Source: Persicitalea sp964500445 (GTDB lineage: Bacteria; Bacteroidota; Bacteroidia; Cytophagales; Spirosomataceae). From it: a stretch of 64,000 nt of DNA. Where the stretch lies: NCBI GenBank assembly GCA_964500445.1, contig CAZCOG010000029.1:13694-77693 (forward strand), read 5' to 3'. Below, piece by piece: positions 9,434-17,598 of the stretch. A model generated the notes under the pieces. The model worked only from the letters and a program-made list of their open reading frames with translations, searched no databases and was not told the DNA's origin. Positions within the stretch are counted from its first letter, which is position 1. Each line of letters begins with the position of its first letter. A program made the translations under genes and the position numbers.

Positions 9434-11290
9434 ATGAATAGTCAGCTTTTTTACGTCAATCCGTACTTGTTTGAATATTTTGGGCTGGTGCTGCTATTAT
9501 TGGTACTTTTCGGAATATCATTTGCCTATAATAAAGGTAGTTATCTGACAAAAGCAATTGGCCTGGGTGTAGTACTTCTTCCAATTTTCTATTTTTATCT
9601 CATCATTGACGCTCATCTCGTCAACATTCCTTTCACAGACGATTTCGTATTGCTGGAAACGGTGCATGATTTTCGTCAGGAAAAGGACTTTGTCAAGGCT
9701 GTCAAAATTCTTTTTACCCAGGTCAATCAGCACCGGTTTGCCTTTGAACGACTAGTGATGCTGGCACTCGTCCTTTTTACGGGGACGGTCAATATCAAGG
9801 TGTTAATTACACTTGGTAATTTATTTCTCCTCGGAATCCTTTATCTCTTTGCTATCACACTTAGAGATGAGCGTGTGCCATGGTACTATTTTCTACCAGT
9901 TCCATTTATACTATTTAACCTTACTTATTACGAGAATGCCTTCTGGGGCATCGCTGCGATTCAAAATACACCATTACTTTTTTTCGCTTTTCTATCTGCT
10001 TATAGTCTGGGCCGGGCCAACAGGGCTGGTTGGTGGATCGGAGCCCTTTCTGCCTTGATAGCTACCTTCGTAAGCGGCACGGGAATGCTGGCCTGGATTA
10101 TCGGCGCTATCATACTATTCTTCCAGAAAAAGTACCAATGGCTGCTTTGGTGGATAGTGTTAGCGATTATTTTCGTAGGTTTTTATTTTCTGTTTAATTA
10201 TCAATTTATCGCATCGGCCAATGCCCCCAAGCCTTGGACGCATCCCGTTTTCAACGGATTATTGCTTCTGGGTTTCCTGGGCAATGCGCTCTACCTTGAC
10301 ATCCCGCACCCCATGCAGCAGAGTTTTTATCCTGACATGGTGGCTAGTGCTTATCTCGGTATTTTTATCGGTCTGATATTCCTGGGATGGCTGGTTCGTT
10401 TCTTTTTGAGCCAAAACCTCAAAGCTAGTTACTGGTTTTTGTTGGGGGCTTTACTGTTTGGCATGGGAACGGGTGCTATGTTCGTACTGAGTAGACCCAT
10501 GGGACAGTTTTTTATGTATGGCGGCAGTATATTTTCGCGCCGCTATATGATCTTTGGAGCTGTGCTATTGGCAGTAGCTTATCTCGCGATGCTAGTACTT
10601 ACCAGAAGGCTTCGCTATGTGCAGCCCGTAGTTCTGGTATTGGGGCTGCTGAGTTTTGTGGCGCTCAACTTTCAAAGTTATTTTTCTTCCATTATTAACT
10701 TGCGGAAGCACCACGATGAATTACTGGTCGATGGGTATTACTGGAAAAACTACACTACTTTCCTGACAGATGGCCATAACTTTGGTGACCGGCCATTCTG
10801 GAATCATCCTACCCGAATGAAAGAACTGGTTGAATCCATTGAAACAGGTAGCCTGAGTAACCTGTATGGCTCCGACCGACTTCCTTCCGCCGCTCAGTTT
10901 CGTACTCAGGTCAAGGACAAATCGGTATTGTATAAAGGGACTTTCGGGGCCAGGGCTAACTATCGGATCGCCGAAACCAACTTGCCGGCAGAGTACCTTG
11001 AATTTTACGCTCAACACAAACAGCCGATTTACCCAACCTATTTTTTACTGGTTTCGGAAAAATATACCCTGCCACTTCCCGCTATACCCGTGCCTTACTC
11101 TTGGGAAGGTTTTCTAAGCAGTAGAACCTATTATAGTCCAAGACTTCAGTACGGCCTGTTCCGCAGCAAACTACCCTCCGGAAAATTCCAGGTCTGGATC
11201 ATGTCGCCTGACACGACCGATGGTAACAATTGGGATTTGCGTTATACAGAAAAAAGTATTCGCTTAGCAGATAAGAAGTACCCGCAGTAA
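9434..11290 (+). CDS. Polytopic membrane protein of unknown function (GT-C-like)
   Basis: The 618-aa product has about 11-13 hydrophobic helices up to residue 420, then a soluble extracytoplasmic domain to the end. The first loop after helix two contains an acidic motif (FTDDF, about residue 71-75), in the position where GT-C membrane glycosyltransferases carry a catalytic Asp pair. This makes a lipid-linked sugar transferase or polymer-biosynthesis role possible, but I recognise no exact family. It stands alone on the plus strand behind a palindrome. Confidence 0.6.
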   Translation: MNSQLFYVNPYLFEYFGLVLLLLVLFGISFAYNKGSYLTKAIGLGVVLLPIFYFYLIIDAHLVNIPFTDDFVLLETVHDFRQEKDFVKAVKILFTQVNQHRFAFERLVMLALVLFTGTVNIKVLITLGNLFLLGILYLFAITLRDERVPWYYFLPVPFILFNLTYYENAFWGIAAIQNTPLLFFAFLSAYSLGRANRAGWWIGALSALIATFVSGTGMLAWIIGAIILFFQKKYQWLLWWIVLAIIFVGFYFLFNYQFIASANAPKPWTHPVFNGLLLLGFLGNALYLDIPHPMQQSFYPDMVASAYLGIFIGLIFLGWLVRFFLSQNLKASYWFLLGALLFGMGTGAMFVLSRPMGQFFMYGGSIFSRRYMIFGAVLLAVAYLAMLVLTRRLRYVQPVVLVLGLLSFVALNFQSYFSSIINLRKHHDELLVDGYYWKNYTTFLTDGHNFGDRPFWNHPTRMKELVESIETGSLSNLYGSDRLPSAAQFRTQVKDKSVLYKGTFGARANYRIAETNLPAEYLEFYAQHKQPIYPTYFLLVSEKYTLPLPAIPVPYSWEGFLSSRTYYSPRLQYGLFRSKLPSGKFQVWIMSPDTTDGNNWDLRYTEKSIRLADKKYPQ

Positions 11291-11432
11291 AGTCACGACT
11301 ACATCAGGATGCCAATTGTGAGTATCTTGAGTAAACCCTCTTATAAAAGAGTATAATTCAGATTCTGCAAAAAACAGAGTTTATAAATTTTTGATTAGCG
11401 ATCTTTTTATCAGGCTACCATTACCGGTTTGT

Positions 11433-11440
11433 TACCTTTG
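11433..11440 (+). promoter_or_regulatory. Promoter -7 element TACCTTTG
   Basis: TACCTTTG fits the phylum -7 consensus TAnnTTTG and lies 30 bp before the ATG at 11471, so transcription would begin just upstream of that codon. No convincing -33 TTTG is seen at normal spacing. The position supports the later start of the next gene. Confidence 0.45.
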
Positions 11441-11470
11441 CGGGCCACGACCCACATAAACTCCACCCGG

Positions 11471-12229
11471 ATGAACTACATTTTCCTGATCAAATTAACT
11501 TTGATGCCCTTGCTCATTGCCGGTGTTACGCTCTGTGTCAGGCGTTGGGGAGCTGGTCTTGGCGGTTGGATTGGTGGTTTTCCGTGGGTAGCGGGGCCCA
11601 TTTCCTTTTTTATGGCCTGGGAGCAAGGGCCTATTTTCGCCGCCGAAACTATTCCAAGTGCATTGATGGGAGCAGTGGGAACATTCTTTTTTGCTTATTC
11701 CTACGCCGCACTTTCTCGCCGTTGGTCGTGGCTGCCAACTTTGTTGGCAGGCTACGGGGCGTTTTTTGTGATAGCGGTAGTATCATTTTACTTCACTCCG
11801 CCATTACTTTGGGGCATTGCAATTTCCCTTGTGGCACTGACCAGTATACTGTTTTTTTTTCCAAAGCCCAGTCAGGCCGATATGCCACCACGTCAACCGC
11901 GCTTCGACATTCCGCTCAGGATGCTGGTTGCCACTATTTTCGTAGTTATTTTAACTCAGGCCGCCGAGCAATTGGGCCCCGAATGGAGCGGAATACTTAC
12001 GCCATTTCCAATCATGACCTCCACATTAGCTGTTTTTACTCACGCGCAGCAGGGATCAACCGCCACAATTCGTATCATGTATGGGCTTCTTTTAACCGGC
12101 TATGGTTTTCTTATATTTCTGGTCGGGGTGCAGTGGCTGGTGCCTCTGGTGCCTATTGGCTGGGCCTACCTGATTTTGCTGGTTGGAACGCTGGTGCTGA
12201 ATGGCGCAACAGTGCGACTGATTCGATAA
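11471..12229 (+). CDS. Hypothetical integral membrane protein, about 8 helices
   Basis: The 252-aa product is almost entirely hydrophobic, with roughly eight transmembrane helices and short loops (for example MNYIFLIKLTLMPLLIAGVT, then GGWIGGFPWVAGPISFFMAW). The longest loop (about 125-145) is basic and proline-rich. The pattern of two four-helix halves, each with a G-rich segment ending in P, hints at a small transporter, but no family is recognised. The frame is open from a TTG at 11429. The ATG at 11471 is preferred because a promoter-like TACCTTTG overlaps the longer start. Confidence 0.65.
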   Translation: MNYIFLIKLTLMPLLIAGVTLCVRRWGAGLGGWIGGFPWVAGPISFFMAWEQGPIFAAETIPSALMGAVGTFFFAYSYAALSRRWSWLPTLLAGYGAFFVIAVVSFYFTPPLLWGIAISLVALTSILFFFPKPSQADMPPRQPRFDIPLRMLVATIFVVILTQAAEQLGPEWSGILTPFPIMTSTLAVFTHAQQGSTATIRIMYGLLLTGYGFLIFLVGVQWLVPLVPIGWAYLILLVGTLVLNGATVRLIR

Positions 12230-12277
12230 GTTTTGTTCTTGAAATTTAGACAGATCCGAAACTTGCCTAAAAACAAG

Positions 12278-12307
12278 AAAGCCCCCACCCAAAAGGCGAA
12301 GGCTTTT
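12278..12307. terminator. Weak bidirectional terminator between convergent genes
   Basis: AAAGCC at 12278-12283 pairs with GGCTTT at 12301-12306, with A-rich and T-rich flanks on the two sides. It lies between the stops of the membrane protein and the acyltransferase-like gene. The stem is short. Confidence 0.4.
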
Positions 12308-12357
12308 CCATACTATACACACACTAAAACTTCTTGAATCTCTCCAAGGTCTTGAAT

Positions 12358-13467
12358 TCAGACGAGGATGCTGCGAGTGAGCAATTCGCCGAAAATATTG
12401 GCCCCCAGGGTTTTGATGGGATTCTTCACCACCGGGGCTGAGAGATACTGCTTCATGTCGGCAGTAATCTCGAATGTCTCGTAAGCTGACCGGTCAAAGA
12501 GCAAATAATTGCTTTCCAGCTCAAAAATGCGATACCTACTTTGGTTGAAACGATAAGTCGCTTTCCTAGCAAGGTTGTAGGTTATGTTTGTTGATGTGGT
12601 TTCGGGCTTGATAATCATGGCATTATGAATATAAGTCCAGCCCTCCCACTGATCGGGGTATTTTTTGATGTACTCTCCAAAGTACTTGTAAATGGCACGC
12701 AGAGATCGTTGACTGAATTCTTCCCGGCCTTCGTTTTTCTTCATTGCAATCGGTTTTCCGATTCGCAGTACATTTTGCAGGTTTGCTTTCCGATACTGTA
12801 CGATAGGCAGGATCGGTACTCCTGAAAGATAGCTGGCGTAGGGTATTCCCTTGCGTACCTTAATCTGCTGGTTCAGAAAATCGACTGTTGTCTTATGATC
12901 TTCCCCTGATCCGGTGTCACCATCGATATAAACGAGCAGTGAACGTCCGGCCTTCAGTTCCCGCGTCATTTGCAATAGGACGCGGGGATCTTCAGCGTTC
13001 AGGATATTGACTTTGCTGGGCGTTTGAAAGGTATCGTGCATGTTGTCACAATACTCTTTAAACTCATCCTTCTGCTTTTCAAACACTTCCTGGCGCACCA
13101 GGGTTGAGAACTGGTATCCCTTGCGTAGGAGTGCGTTGGCGATTAGCCTGTACGAGCCAATATGAAACGTACAAAAGATGAATGGCTTCTTCGAATTGTT
13201 GATGAGGGACAAGTCACCCTCCAAAGCCGATACATCACTCAGGTGCATTAGCCGCCGATCGAATTTTTCAAGTGACAGGTTACGAAGTAAATTCGTGTAC
13301 AGCATCTCGTGTTCTTTTTCCTCCACCTGGGGCAGGAAGTTGGTAAGGTTAGCTGAGAATAATCCCGATCGTACGCAGTACCCTTCCTCGCGCCGCATAT
13401 CAACCCGGTCGAATGCCTCGATGCACTCCTGCGCTACCTTCTGGTAGGATGCCAGTGATTTTGCCAT
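12358..13467 (-). CDS. LABLAT-like acyltransferase with altered catalytic motif
   Basis: The 369-aa product resembles the lipid A acyltransferase superfamily (LpxL/HtrB, LPLAT-LABLAT). FCTFHIGSYRLIANALL occupies the position of the catalytic block. LLVYIDGDTGSGEDHKTTVDFL, then YLSGVPILPIVQYR, follow the order of the family, and the late segment KKYPDQWEGWTYIHN matches the HPEQWxWxHRR region. In LpxL enzymes the histidine is followed five residues on by Glu or Asp (HX4E); here that position is Arg (HIGSYR), so ordinary acyl transfer may be lost or altered. The C-terminal 90 residues have no match I know. The ATG at 13467 is preferred over the longer frame from 13560, which overlaps the peptide gene upstream. 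Confidence 0.7.
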   Translation of the reverse strand: MAKSLASYQKVAQECIEAFDRVDMRREEGYCVRSGLFSANLTNFLPQVEEKEHEMLYTNLLRNLSLEKFDRRLMHLSDVSALEGDLSLINNSKKPFIFCTFHIGSYRLIANALLRKGYQFSTLVRQEVFEKQKDEFKEYCDNMHDTFQTPSKVNILNAEDPRVLLQMTRELKAGRSLLVYIDGDTGSGEDHKTTVDFLNQQIKVRKGIPYASYLSGVPILPIVQYRKANLQNVLRIGKPIAMKKNEGREEFSQRSLRAIYKYFGEYIKKYPDQWEGWTYIHNAMIIKPETTSTNITYNLARKATYRFNQSRYRIFELESNYLLFDRSAYETFEITADMKQYLSAPVVKNPIKTLGANIFGELLTRSILV

Positions 13468-13505
13468 GACTGGTTGGATAATTTTTTGGGTGGAAAATGC
13501 TTTGC

Positions 13506-13679
13506 TTACAGGGAGGCTATCAGGCCTTTCGACATGCCGGGCGCCTCGATACGAAAGCAAGAAGCATTATCATAGTCCTCGAAGTTCAACTTGTTTGCAA
13601 TCTCGCCTTTAGCTTTGATGGCATTGGTCTTGATGTACTGAGACAGACTTCCTTTGGATTTGATTTCGAACTTTTTCAT
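13506..13679 (-). CDS. Small 57-aa peptide upstream of the acyltransferase-like gene
   Basis: An ATG-to-TAA frame on the minus strand encodes a 57-residue, lysine-rich peptide starting MKKFEIKSKGSLSQYIKTNA and ending FRIEAPGMSKGLIASL, with a single cysteine (C41). It ends 38 bp before the acyltransferase start, in the same direction. The A-rich 5' flank (AAATAAAC) is typical of translation starts in this phylum, and TACCTTTG on the minus strand at 13783-13790 is a possible -7 element about 105 bp upstream. No signal peptide, GG leader site or known precursor family is recognised. It could be a modified-peptide precursor, a small regulator or a partner subunit of the acyltransferase-like protein. 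Confidence 0.55.
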   Translation of the reverse strand: MKKFEIKSKGSLSQYIKTNAIKAKGEIANKLNFEDYDNASCFRIEAPGMSKGLIASL

Positions 13680-13713
13680 GGGTAGTTTATTTAATGGTTT
13701 ATAAATGAGTTCG

Positions 13714-13721
13714 TACCTTTG
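13714..13721 (+). promoter_or_regulatory. -7-like element TACCTTTG facing the LytTR gene
   Basis: TACCTTTG on the plus strand matches TAnnTTTG and would start a transcript about 200 bp before the LytTR regulator, passing through the 24-bp palindrome at 13842. The -33 partner is poor. Confidence 0.3.
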
Positions 13722-13782
13722 CGCGTTATCGCGAAACTTTTTCGATTAATCAGTTGGTATTCCTTTCTGATTCTTGATGTTA

Positions 13783-13790
13783 CAAAGGTA
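13783..13790 (-). promoter_or_regulatory. -7-like element facing the peptide/acyltransferase genes
   Basis: The plus-strand CAAAGGTA reads TACCTTTG on the minus strand, a full -7 match, about 105 bp upstream of the 57-aa peptide gene. No good -33 element is visible. Confidence 0.35.
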
Positions 13791-13841
13791 CAGTACCCGA
13801 CTACCCGGAATAATCCGTGTTTTTTACTGTCTTTTCTTTTC

Positions 13842-13865
13842 AATCTAGTCATTAATGACTAGATT
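13842..13865. promoter_or_regulatory. Perfect 24-bp palindrome, candidate operator
   Basis: The half-site AATCTAGTCATT is followed directly by its exact reverse complement, with no spacer, for a 24-bp perfect dyad. It sits in the divergent control region between the peptide/acyltransferase genes and the LytTR gene. The lack of a loop and of a U-run argues against a terminator and for binding of a dimeric regulator. Confidence 0.6.
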
Positions 13866-13936
13866 TATTCCGTTGGGATTTTTGTATGTGGACCGATAGT
13901 AGAAGTAAAAAAGCCCATTAAGAAAAATAGTTGATC

Positions 13937-14941
13937 GTGAAATCACTCCAATTAAATCGCTCCTTTTTAAGTAGGCCACTGAGTGGAGTTGTCCTCTTGT
14001 TCGTCATTGTATTATTATATGCCTTGCTTAGTTGGACATTTAATCCCGACCTGGAGTCTGAAAATCTGAGCTATTCGAACGGCCTAGTAGGTTATTTACT
14101 CAACTGGGTATTTGGTTTCTATTTGCCTGAGTTGGTAAGTCTTTATATAGTACTGATTCTTATTGAGAGTTATCATAAGCTGTTGGGAATTGATGAAGTA
14201 ACTCTTGACGTAAAATCTATATTATTGTATGAACTCAAATTTCTACCTCTCTTCCTGACCTCCTATTTCTTCTTTATTCCGGTGACACTCCATCTGCGTT
14301 TCCTTATTCGGGAGTTCCCTAATTTCGCAGCAGAGCGGTATTCGAACATCTACCTGGATATGTTATATACTTACAAAGGTTATATGACCTATACTCCTTT
14401 TATTGTCATTCTCGGATATTTACTACTGAACACTTCTCTTATCATTGATTTCCTGCAAAACCTGAAAAAGGCGGCCAGACCTGATGAATCAGTACTGGAA
14501 GTACTTACTTCTATGGCGGCTGGCACGCCCCGTACCTACACACAGGTGATTTCGGCAAAAACCAACGCAGGTGAAACGCTCCTCAATGTAGAGGATTGCT
14601 ACCTGTTTGAAACCGAAGAAGGGGAATATTTTGTGGAACACAACAAAGGAAGATTCAAAATTTCAAAGTCACTGGCTGAGCTGGAAAACGAACTGGACCC
14701 TGACCGGTTTTTCCGAGGTAACCGTCATTATCTGCTCAATCTTGACTACTTCGACAGCTACTCTTACTGGGAAAAGGGAAAATACGTACTGCACTGCCGA
14801 AAACTTCCCCAAAAAGAGCTCATCATGCCCAGAGCGCGGATGTCGACGCTCAAGCAGTCGCTTGAAAACAACGTAGCCAATTCAGCGAAACAAGATGCTG
14901 TTACCGTCGGGCCGCTTGCGGATCCGTCAGAAAGCTCCTGA
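13937..14941 (+). CDS. Membrane-anchored LytTR DNA-binding regulator
   Basis: The product (about 334 aa) has four hydrophobic helices in its first 180 residues, starting near SGVVLLFVIVLLYALLSW, and a C-terminal LytTR DNA-binding domain (about 215-310, including LNVEDCYLFETEEGEYFVEH and the segment DRFFRGNRHYLLNLDYF). There is no receiver domain, so the membrane part is probably the sensor. A TTG at 13931 and the in-frame GTG at 13937 are both possible starts; GTG gives MKSLQLNRS. Its 3' end overlaps the 3' end of the convergent LuxR-type gene by 41 bp. A perfect 24-bp palindrome lies 72 bp upstream of the GTG. Confidence 0.8.
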   Translation: MKSLQLNRSFLSRPLSGVVLLFVIVLLYALLSWTFNPDLESENLSYSNGLVGYLLNWVFGFYLPELVSLYIVLILIESYHKLLGIDEVTLDVKSILLYELKFLPLFLTSYFFFIPVTLHLRFLIREFPNFAAERYSNIYLDMLYTYKGYMTYTPFIVILGYLLLNTSLIIDFLQNLKKAARPDESVLEVLTSMAAGTPRTYTQVISAKTNAGETLLNVEDCYLFETEEGEYFVEHNKGRFKISKSLAELENELDPDRFFRGNRHYLLNLDYFDSYSYWEKGKYVLHCRKLPQKELIMPRARMSTLKQSLENNVANSAKQDAVTVGPLADPSESS

Positions 14942-15602
14942 TTTGCAAACCTTGCCGCAGCAGGTTCCGTCCGCTATCGAGCGAGAACTTCTGCGTGATG
15001 TTTTGTTTATGAGTAGCGAGGGTACGGTAGCTCATATTAAGATGTGCTGCCACTTCATGACCAGTCATGCCTTTGGTGAGGTAATACAGTACTTCCCGTT
15101 CACGCTTGGTAAGTGACTTGATGACGTTCATTGTCTCGGTATCGGCTTCCTTAATACCCAACTCGTGGATCAGATCTTTGAAGCATGCACTATAGTAAGT
15201 GTCATTCTTCCTTGTCGATTGCAGGCAGTGATAAAGTTCTTCCAGTTGATCCTCGGCGTGGAGATATGCGCTAAATTTAGCTTCCAAAACCTTCGAGATA
15301 TCACGTGTGTCATGGGAGTTGACATACATCACTACTTTAGGTACTTTCTTCAATTCGCTGAGGGCGCTCATCAACTTGGCAGCGTCACCAATCAGTCCGA
15401 CTTCAGTAATGACGCAGGCGGGTTTTTTGGTTTGTATTTTACTGATCAAATCATCTAGTTTGGAAGCTCGTCCCACTACATCAAATCCCTCCGTTTTCAA
15501 CAGGCTGCCAAGCACCTCACAAGTGAAGGGTTCTGACTTTGCAACCAGCACCGTAGCGTCCGTTTTTCTTAAAGCCCACTTTGATTCCATTTCCGTTTTC
15601 AT
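14901..15602 (-). CDS. LuxR/NarL-type regulator with degenerate receiver domain
   Basis: The 233-aa product has an N-terminal receiver-like domain (about 16-130) and a C-terminal LuxR-type helix-turn-helix (about 163-220, SLTKREREVLYYLTKGMTG...HEVAAHLNMSYRTLATHKQ). The phosphoacceptor position is Glu (E67 in PACVITEVGL, where NarL-type proteins have Asp). The acidic pair is replaced by K22-S23, and the conserved lysine is missing in SAYLHAED. It is therefore predicted to act without phosphorylation, perhaps locked in one state. The upstream region has three copies of a GGTGAAATCACC-like site. The gene converges on the LytTR gene with overlapping 3' ends. Confidence 0.85.
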   Translation of the reverse strand: MKTEMESKWALRKTDATVLVAKSEPFTCEVLGSLLKTEGFDVVGRASKLDDLISKIQTKKPACVITEVGLIGDAAKLMSALSELKKVPKVVMYVNSHDTRDISKVLEAKFSAYLHAEDQLEELYHCLQSTRKNDTYYSACFKDLIHELGIKEADTETMNVIKSLTKREREVLYYLTKGMTGHEVAAHLNMSYRTLATHKQNITQKFSLDSGRNLLRQGLQIRSFLTDPQAARR

Positions 15603-15676
15603 AGTACAGTTTTTGTTTTAGCGTGTAGTTCTGAATCGAAAATAGGAGGTGAGGTTGTACTATTATAATGCATTCG

Positions 15677-15723
15677 GGTGAAATCACCACTTTAGGGCGT
15701 GAAATCACCATATTGATTTCACC
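15677..15723. promoter_or_regulatory. Three GGTGAAATCACC-type repeats, candidate operator cluster
   Basis: GGTGAAATCACC occurs at 15677-15688, GTGAAATCACC at 15699-15709 (22 bp later, two helical turns), and the inverted copy TGATTTCACC at 15714-15723. Each is a GGTGA/TCACC dyad. They lie 75-121 bp upstream of the LuxR-type regulator start and about 90 bp before the sigma pseudogene. Confidence 0.5.
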
Positions 15724-15811
15724 GGAAAGGCTCCTGACGCGCTCCCAGAGGCATTTTAGGTAAAATCCGTTTTGGCACGTCCTCCCTTACGAAAGCAATT
15801 TTACCCCCCGT

Positions 15812-16162
15812 TTGATAACATCAACAGAGCAAAATATCCTTAAAAACATCAGAGAATACGGTGGCAAAATTTTCGGTTTCACCAGGATTCGAGTGGATAG
15901 TCATAGAGATGCCGAAGATCTTTTACAGGAGGTGTGGCAGCAGTTAAGCAGTGTGGTAAACCTCGACGAAATTCAGCAAATGAGTGGCTGACTTCATGCT
16001 GCAGCGCGCAGTAAAATTATTGACCGTCGCCGTGAAAAAAGCCCCGAACGGCTGAGCGATTTCAGCTACGAAATAGCTGAGGATAGTTTCGATTTTGGGG
16101 AACTGTTACTGGTCAATCACAGTAGTAATCCCAAGGTCGAATACACCGGACAAAATCGGTAG
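15812..16162 (+). pseudogene. ECF sigma-70 factor pseudogene
   Basis: Conceptual translation from a TTG at 15812 gives an ECF sigma region 2: NILKNIREYGGKIFGF, then DAEDLLQEVWQQLSSVVNL, then ARSKIIDRRREKSPERL. An in-frame TGA at 15989-15991 (codon 60) falls where homologs have a Trp (SGW), a one-base TGG-to-TGA change. The frame resumes without a shift but ends at TAG 16160-16162 before any region 4 helix-turn-helix. The gene is thus broken twice: nonsense codon and lost 3' half. The start is uncertain. Confidence 0.75.
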
Positions 16163-16214
16163 CAAGCACCAATTGCCCCCCCTCCGGCGTAGGACTAATA
16201 AGTACCTAGTGAGT

Positions 16215-16248
16215 AAAAGCCGCTCGGACCCTATCAAAGCGGCTTTTT
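16215..16248. terminator. Bidirectional intrinsic terminator
   Basis: AAAAGCCGCT (16215-16224) pairs perfectly with AGCGGCTTTT (16238-16247) around a 13-nt loop, with an A-run on one side and T-run on the other. It separates the sigma pseudogene from the convergent NHL-protein gene. Confidence 0.75.
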
Positions 16249-16277
16249 CTCCTTAATAATAAAACTCCCAAAACGTT

Positions 16278-17339
16278 TCAGACTCTTTCCAATTTGACCG
16301 GATACGTTTTCTTGGCGTTCCATTGGCAGATGTAGATATTCTTATCATTATCAATGCACACGTCGTGGCAGTGCATGAACTGAGGGTAGTTTTGCACCAT
16401 TAGTTGCAGTTCGCCGTTGCGGTATTCAGGCTTGGTACCACCGGGGTTCGAGATTACCTTATCCTCTTTATTAAGAATAGTCACAAAACCGGAGTTAGGC
16501 GTTTGATTAAGGTACTTCAGACGCGACCAGCAAACACCCGCATACAGATTGTCATCGTCTAATACGGGGCGGCAAACGAATGCACCTGGCAGAAAAATCG
16601 TGGAGAGGTACTTTCCATCCAGCGTAAAGCGCTTGAATGAGTTATGCACCCGCGAAGTTACGAGTAGGGTAGGGTTAGCTTTATTTCGATAGTCGACAGC
16701 TACGCCATGGGCGGTGGCAAACTGATCCTCCCCGTCGCCAGGTCCGCCGAATTTGTCGATATATTCACCTTTGGGCGTATATCGAAGTACCCATTGTGAA
16801 CCGTATCCGTCGGCAACGTATATTGTTCCATCCGGTCCTATGGCGGTTTCGGTGGGTTTGAAGTTCATTTTTTCCTCATACGCACCTACTTTCGAAGGAT
16901 GCTCTATTGTAAGCAGTACTTTCCCTTTCAAGTCGGTTTTGACGACCTTGCCCAAATTAGGATCACAGATAAAGAGGAATTCTTCACCGTTAGCGTTCCA
17001 GAGAGTCAGGCCGTGGCCACCAGGGTATTCGTGGCCCCAACTGTCGAGCAGTTTACCCGAGCGATCATACACTAGGATATTGTTTTTAACATCATCACCA
17101 ACCATGATCAGCCGCCCCTTACTGTCTTGTACCATCTCATGGCAATTGTTGACCGGAAATTTTGATGAGTCAAGATTTCCCCATCCCAGATGTACTTTAT
17201 ATTTATGGGTCCCATGACCGATAATTTCCCCATTTGCTTTGGGTTGGGCATTGAGAATGTAAAAAGGTTTGAAAGTCAATGCGGTGGCAGTAAGAGTTGA
17301 GCTTTTTAAGAAAGAGCGGCGCGAGGATTTATTTTTCAT
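16278..17339 (-). CDS. Secreted NHL-repeat (six-bladed propeller) protein
   Basis: The 353-aa product opens with a twin-arginine-like signal (KSSRRSFLKSSTLTATALTF, residues 4-23). The rest shows repeated propeller blades: GRLIMVGDDVKNNILVYDRSGKLLDSWG, then DGTIYVADGYGSQWVLRYTPKGEYIDKFG, then NIYICQW near the end. NHL propellers bind ligands or act as lyase/hydrolase scaffolds; no catalytic residue can be assigned. It is divergent from the SusC-SusD-LamG operon, and a shared role in uptake or degradation of one substrate is possible but unproven. Confidence 0.8.
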   Translation of the reverse strand: MKNKSSRRSFLKSSTLTATALTFKPFYILNAQPKANGEIIGHGTHKYKVHLGWGNLDSSKFPVNNCHEMVQDSKGRLIMVGDDVKNNILVYDRSGKLLDSWGHEYPGGHGLTLWNANGEEFLFICDPNLGKVVKTDLKGKVLLTIEHPSKVGAYEEKMNFKPTETAIGPDGTIYVADGYGSQWVLRYTPKGEYIDKFGGPGDGEDQFATAHGVAVDYRNKANPTLLVTSRVHNSFKRFTLDGKYLSTIFLPGAFVCRPVLDDDNLYAGVCWSRLKYLNQTPNSGFVTILNKEDKVISNPGGTKPEYRNGELQLMVQNYPQFMHCHDVCIDNDKNIYICQWNAKKTYPVKLERV

Positions 17340-17598
17340 AATAAGAAAGGATGGCTTACTTCTAAAAAAGATTAAAGAGGGAAACGCTGGATATATACTA
17401 TTTTCCTATGTCCGCTTGAAAGGTATTTTAATAGATTGGAGTACACGCTGGTGCGATTTTTTATGTGAATAATCCAAGCTATTAGTTAATTCATATCAGA
17501 TATACAGGTAATTTTTTTTCACGTTTGCGCGTTGGTTTTATACTAGTTCATTGTTTACATAAACCGCGAACTGTTCCACATTTTAATTCAATCATATT

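Noticed and set aside
11545..12249. 234-aa second frame within the membrane protein gene
   Set aside because: It overlaps the hydrophobic frame almost fully and lacks family features; the other frame has regular membrane helices and a promoter.
15812..16162. Stop codon read-through or selenocysteine at 15989 in the sigma-like gene
   Set aside because: Region 4 is missing as well, and no recoding hairpin is seen after the TGA, so a pseudogene is simpler.
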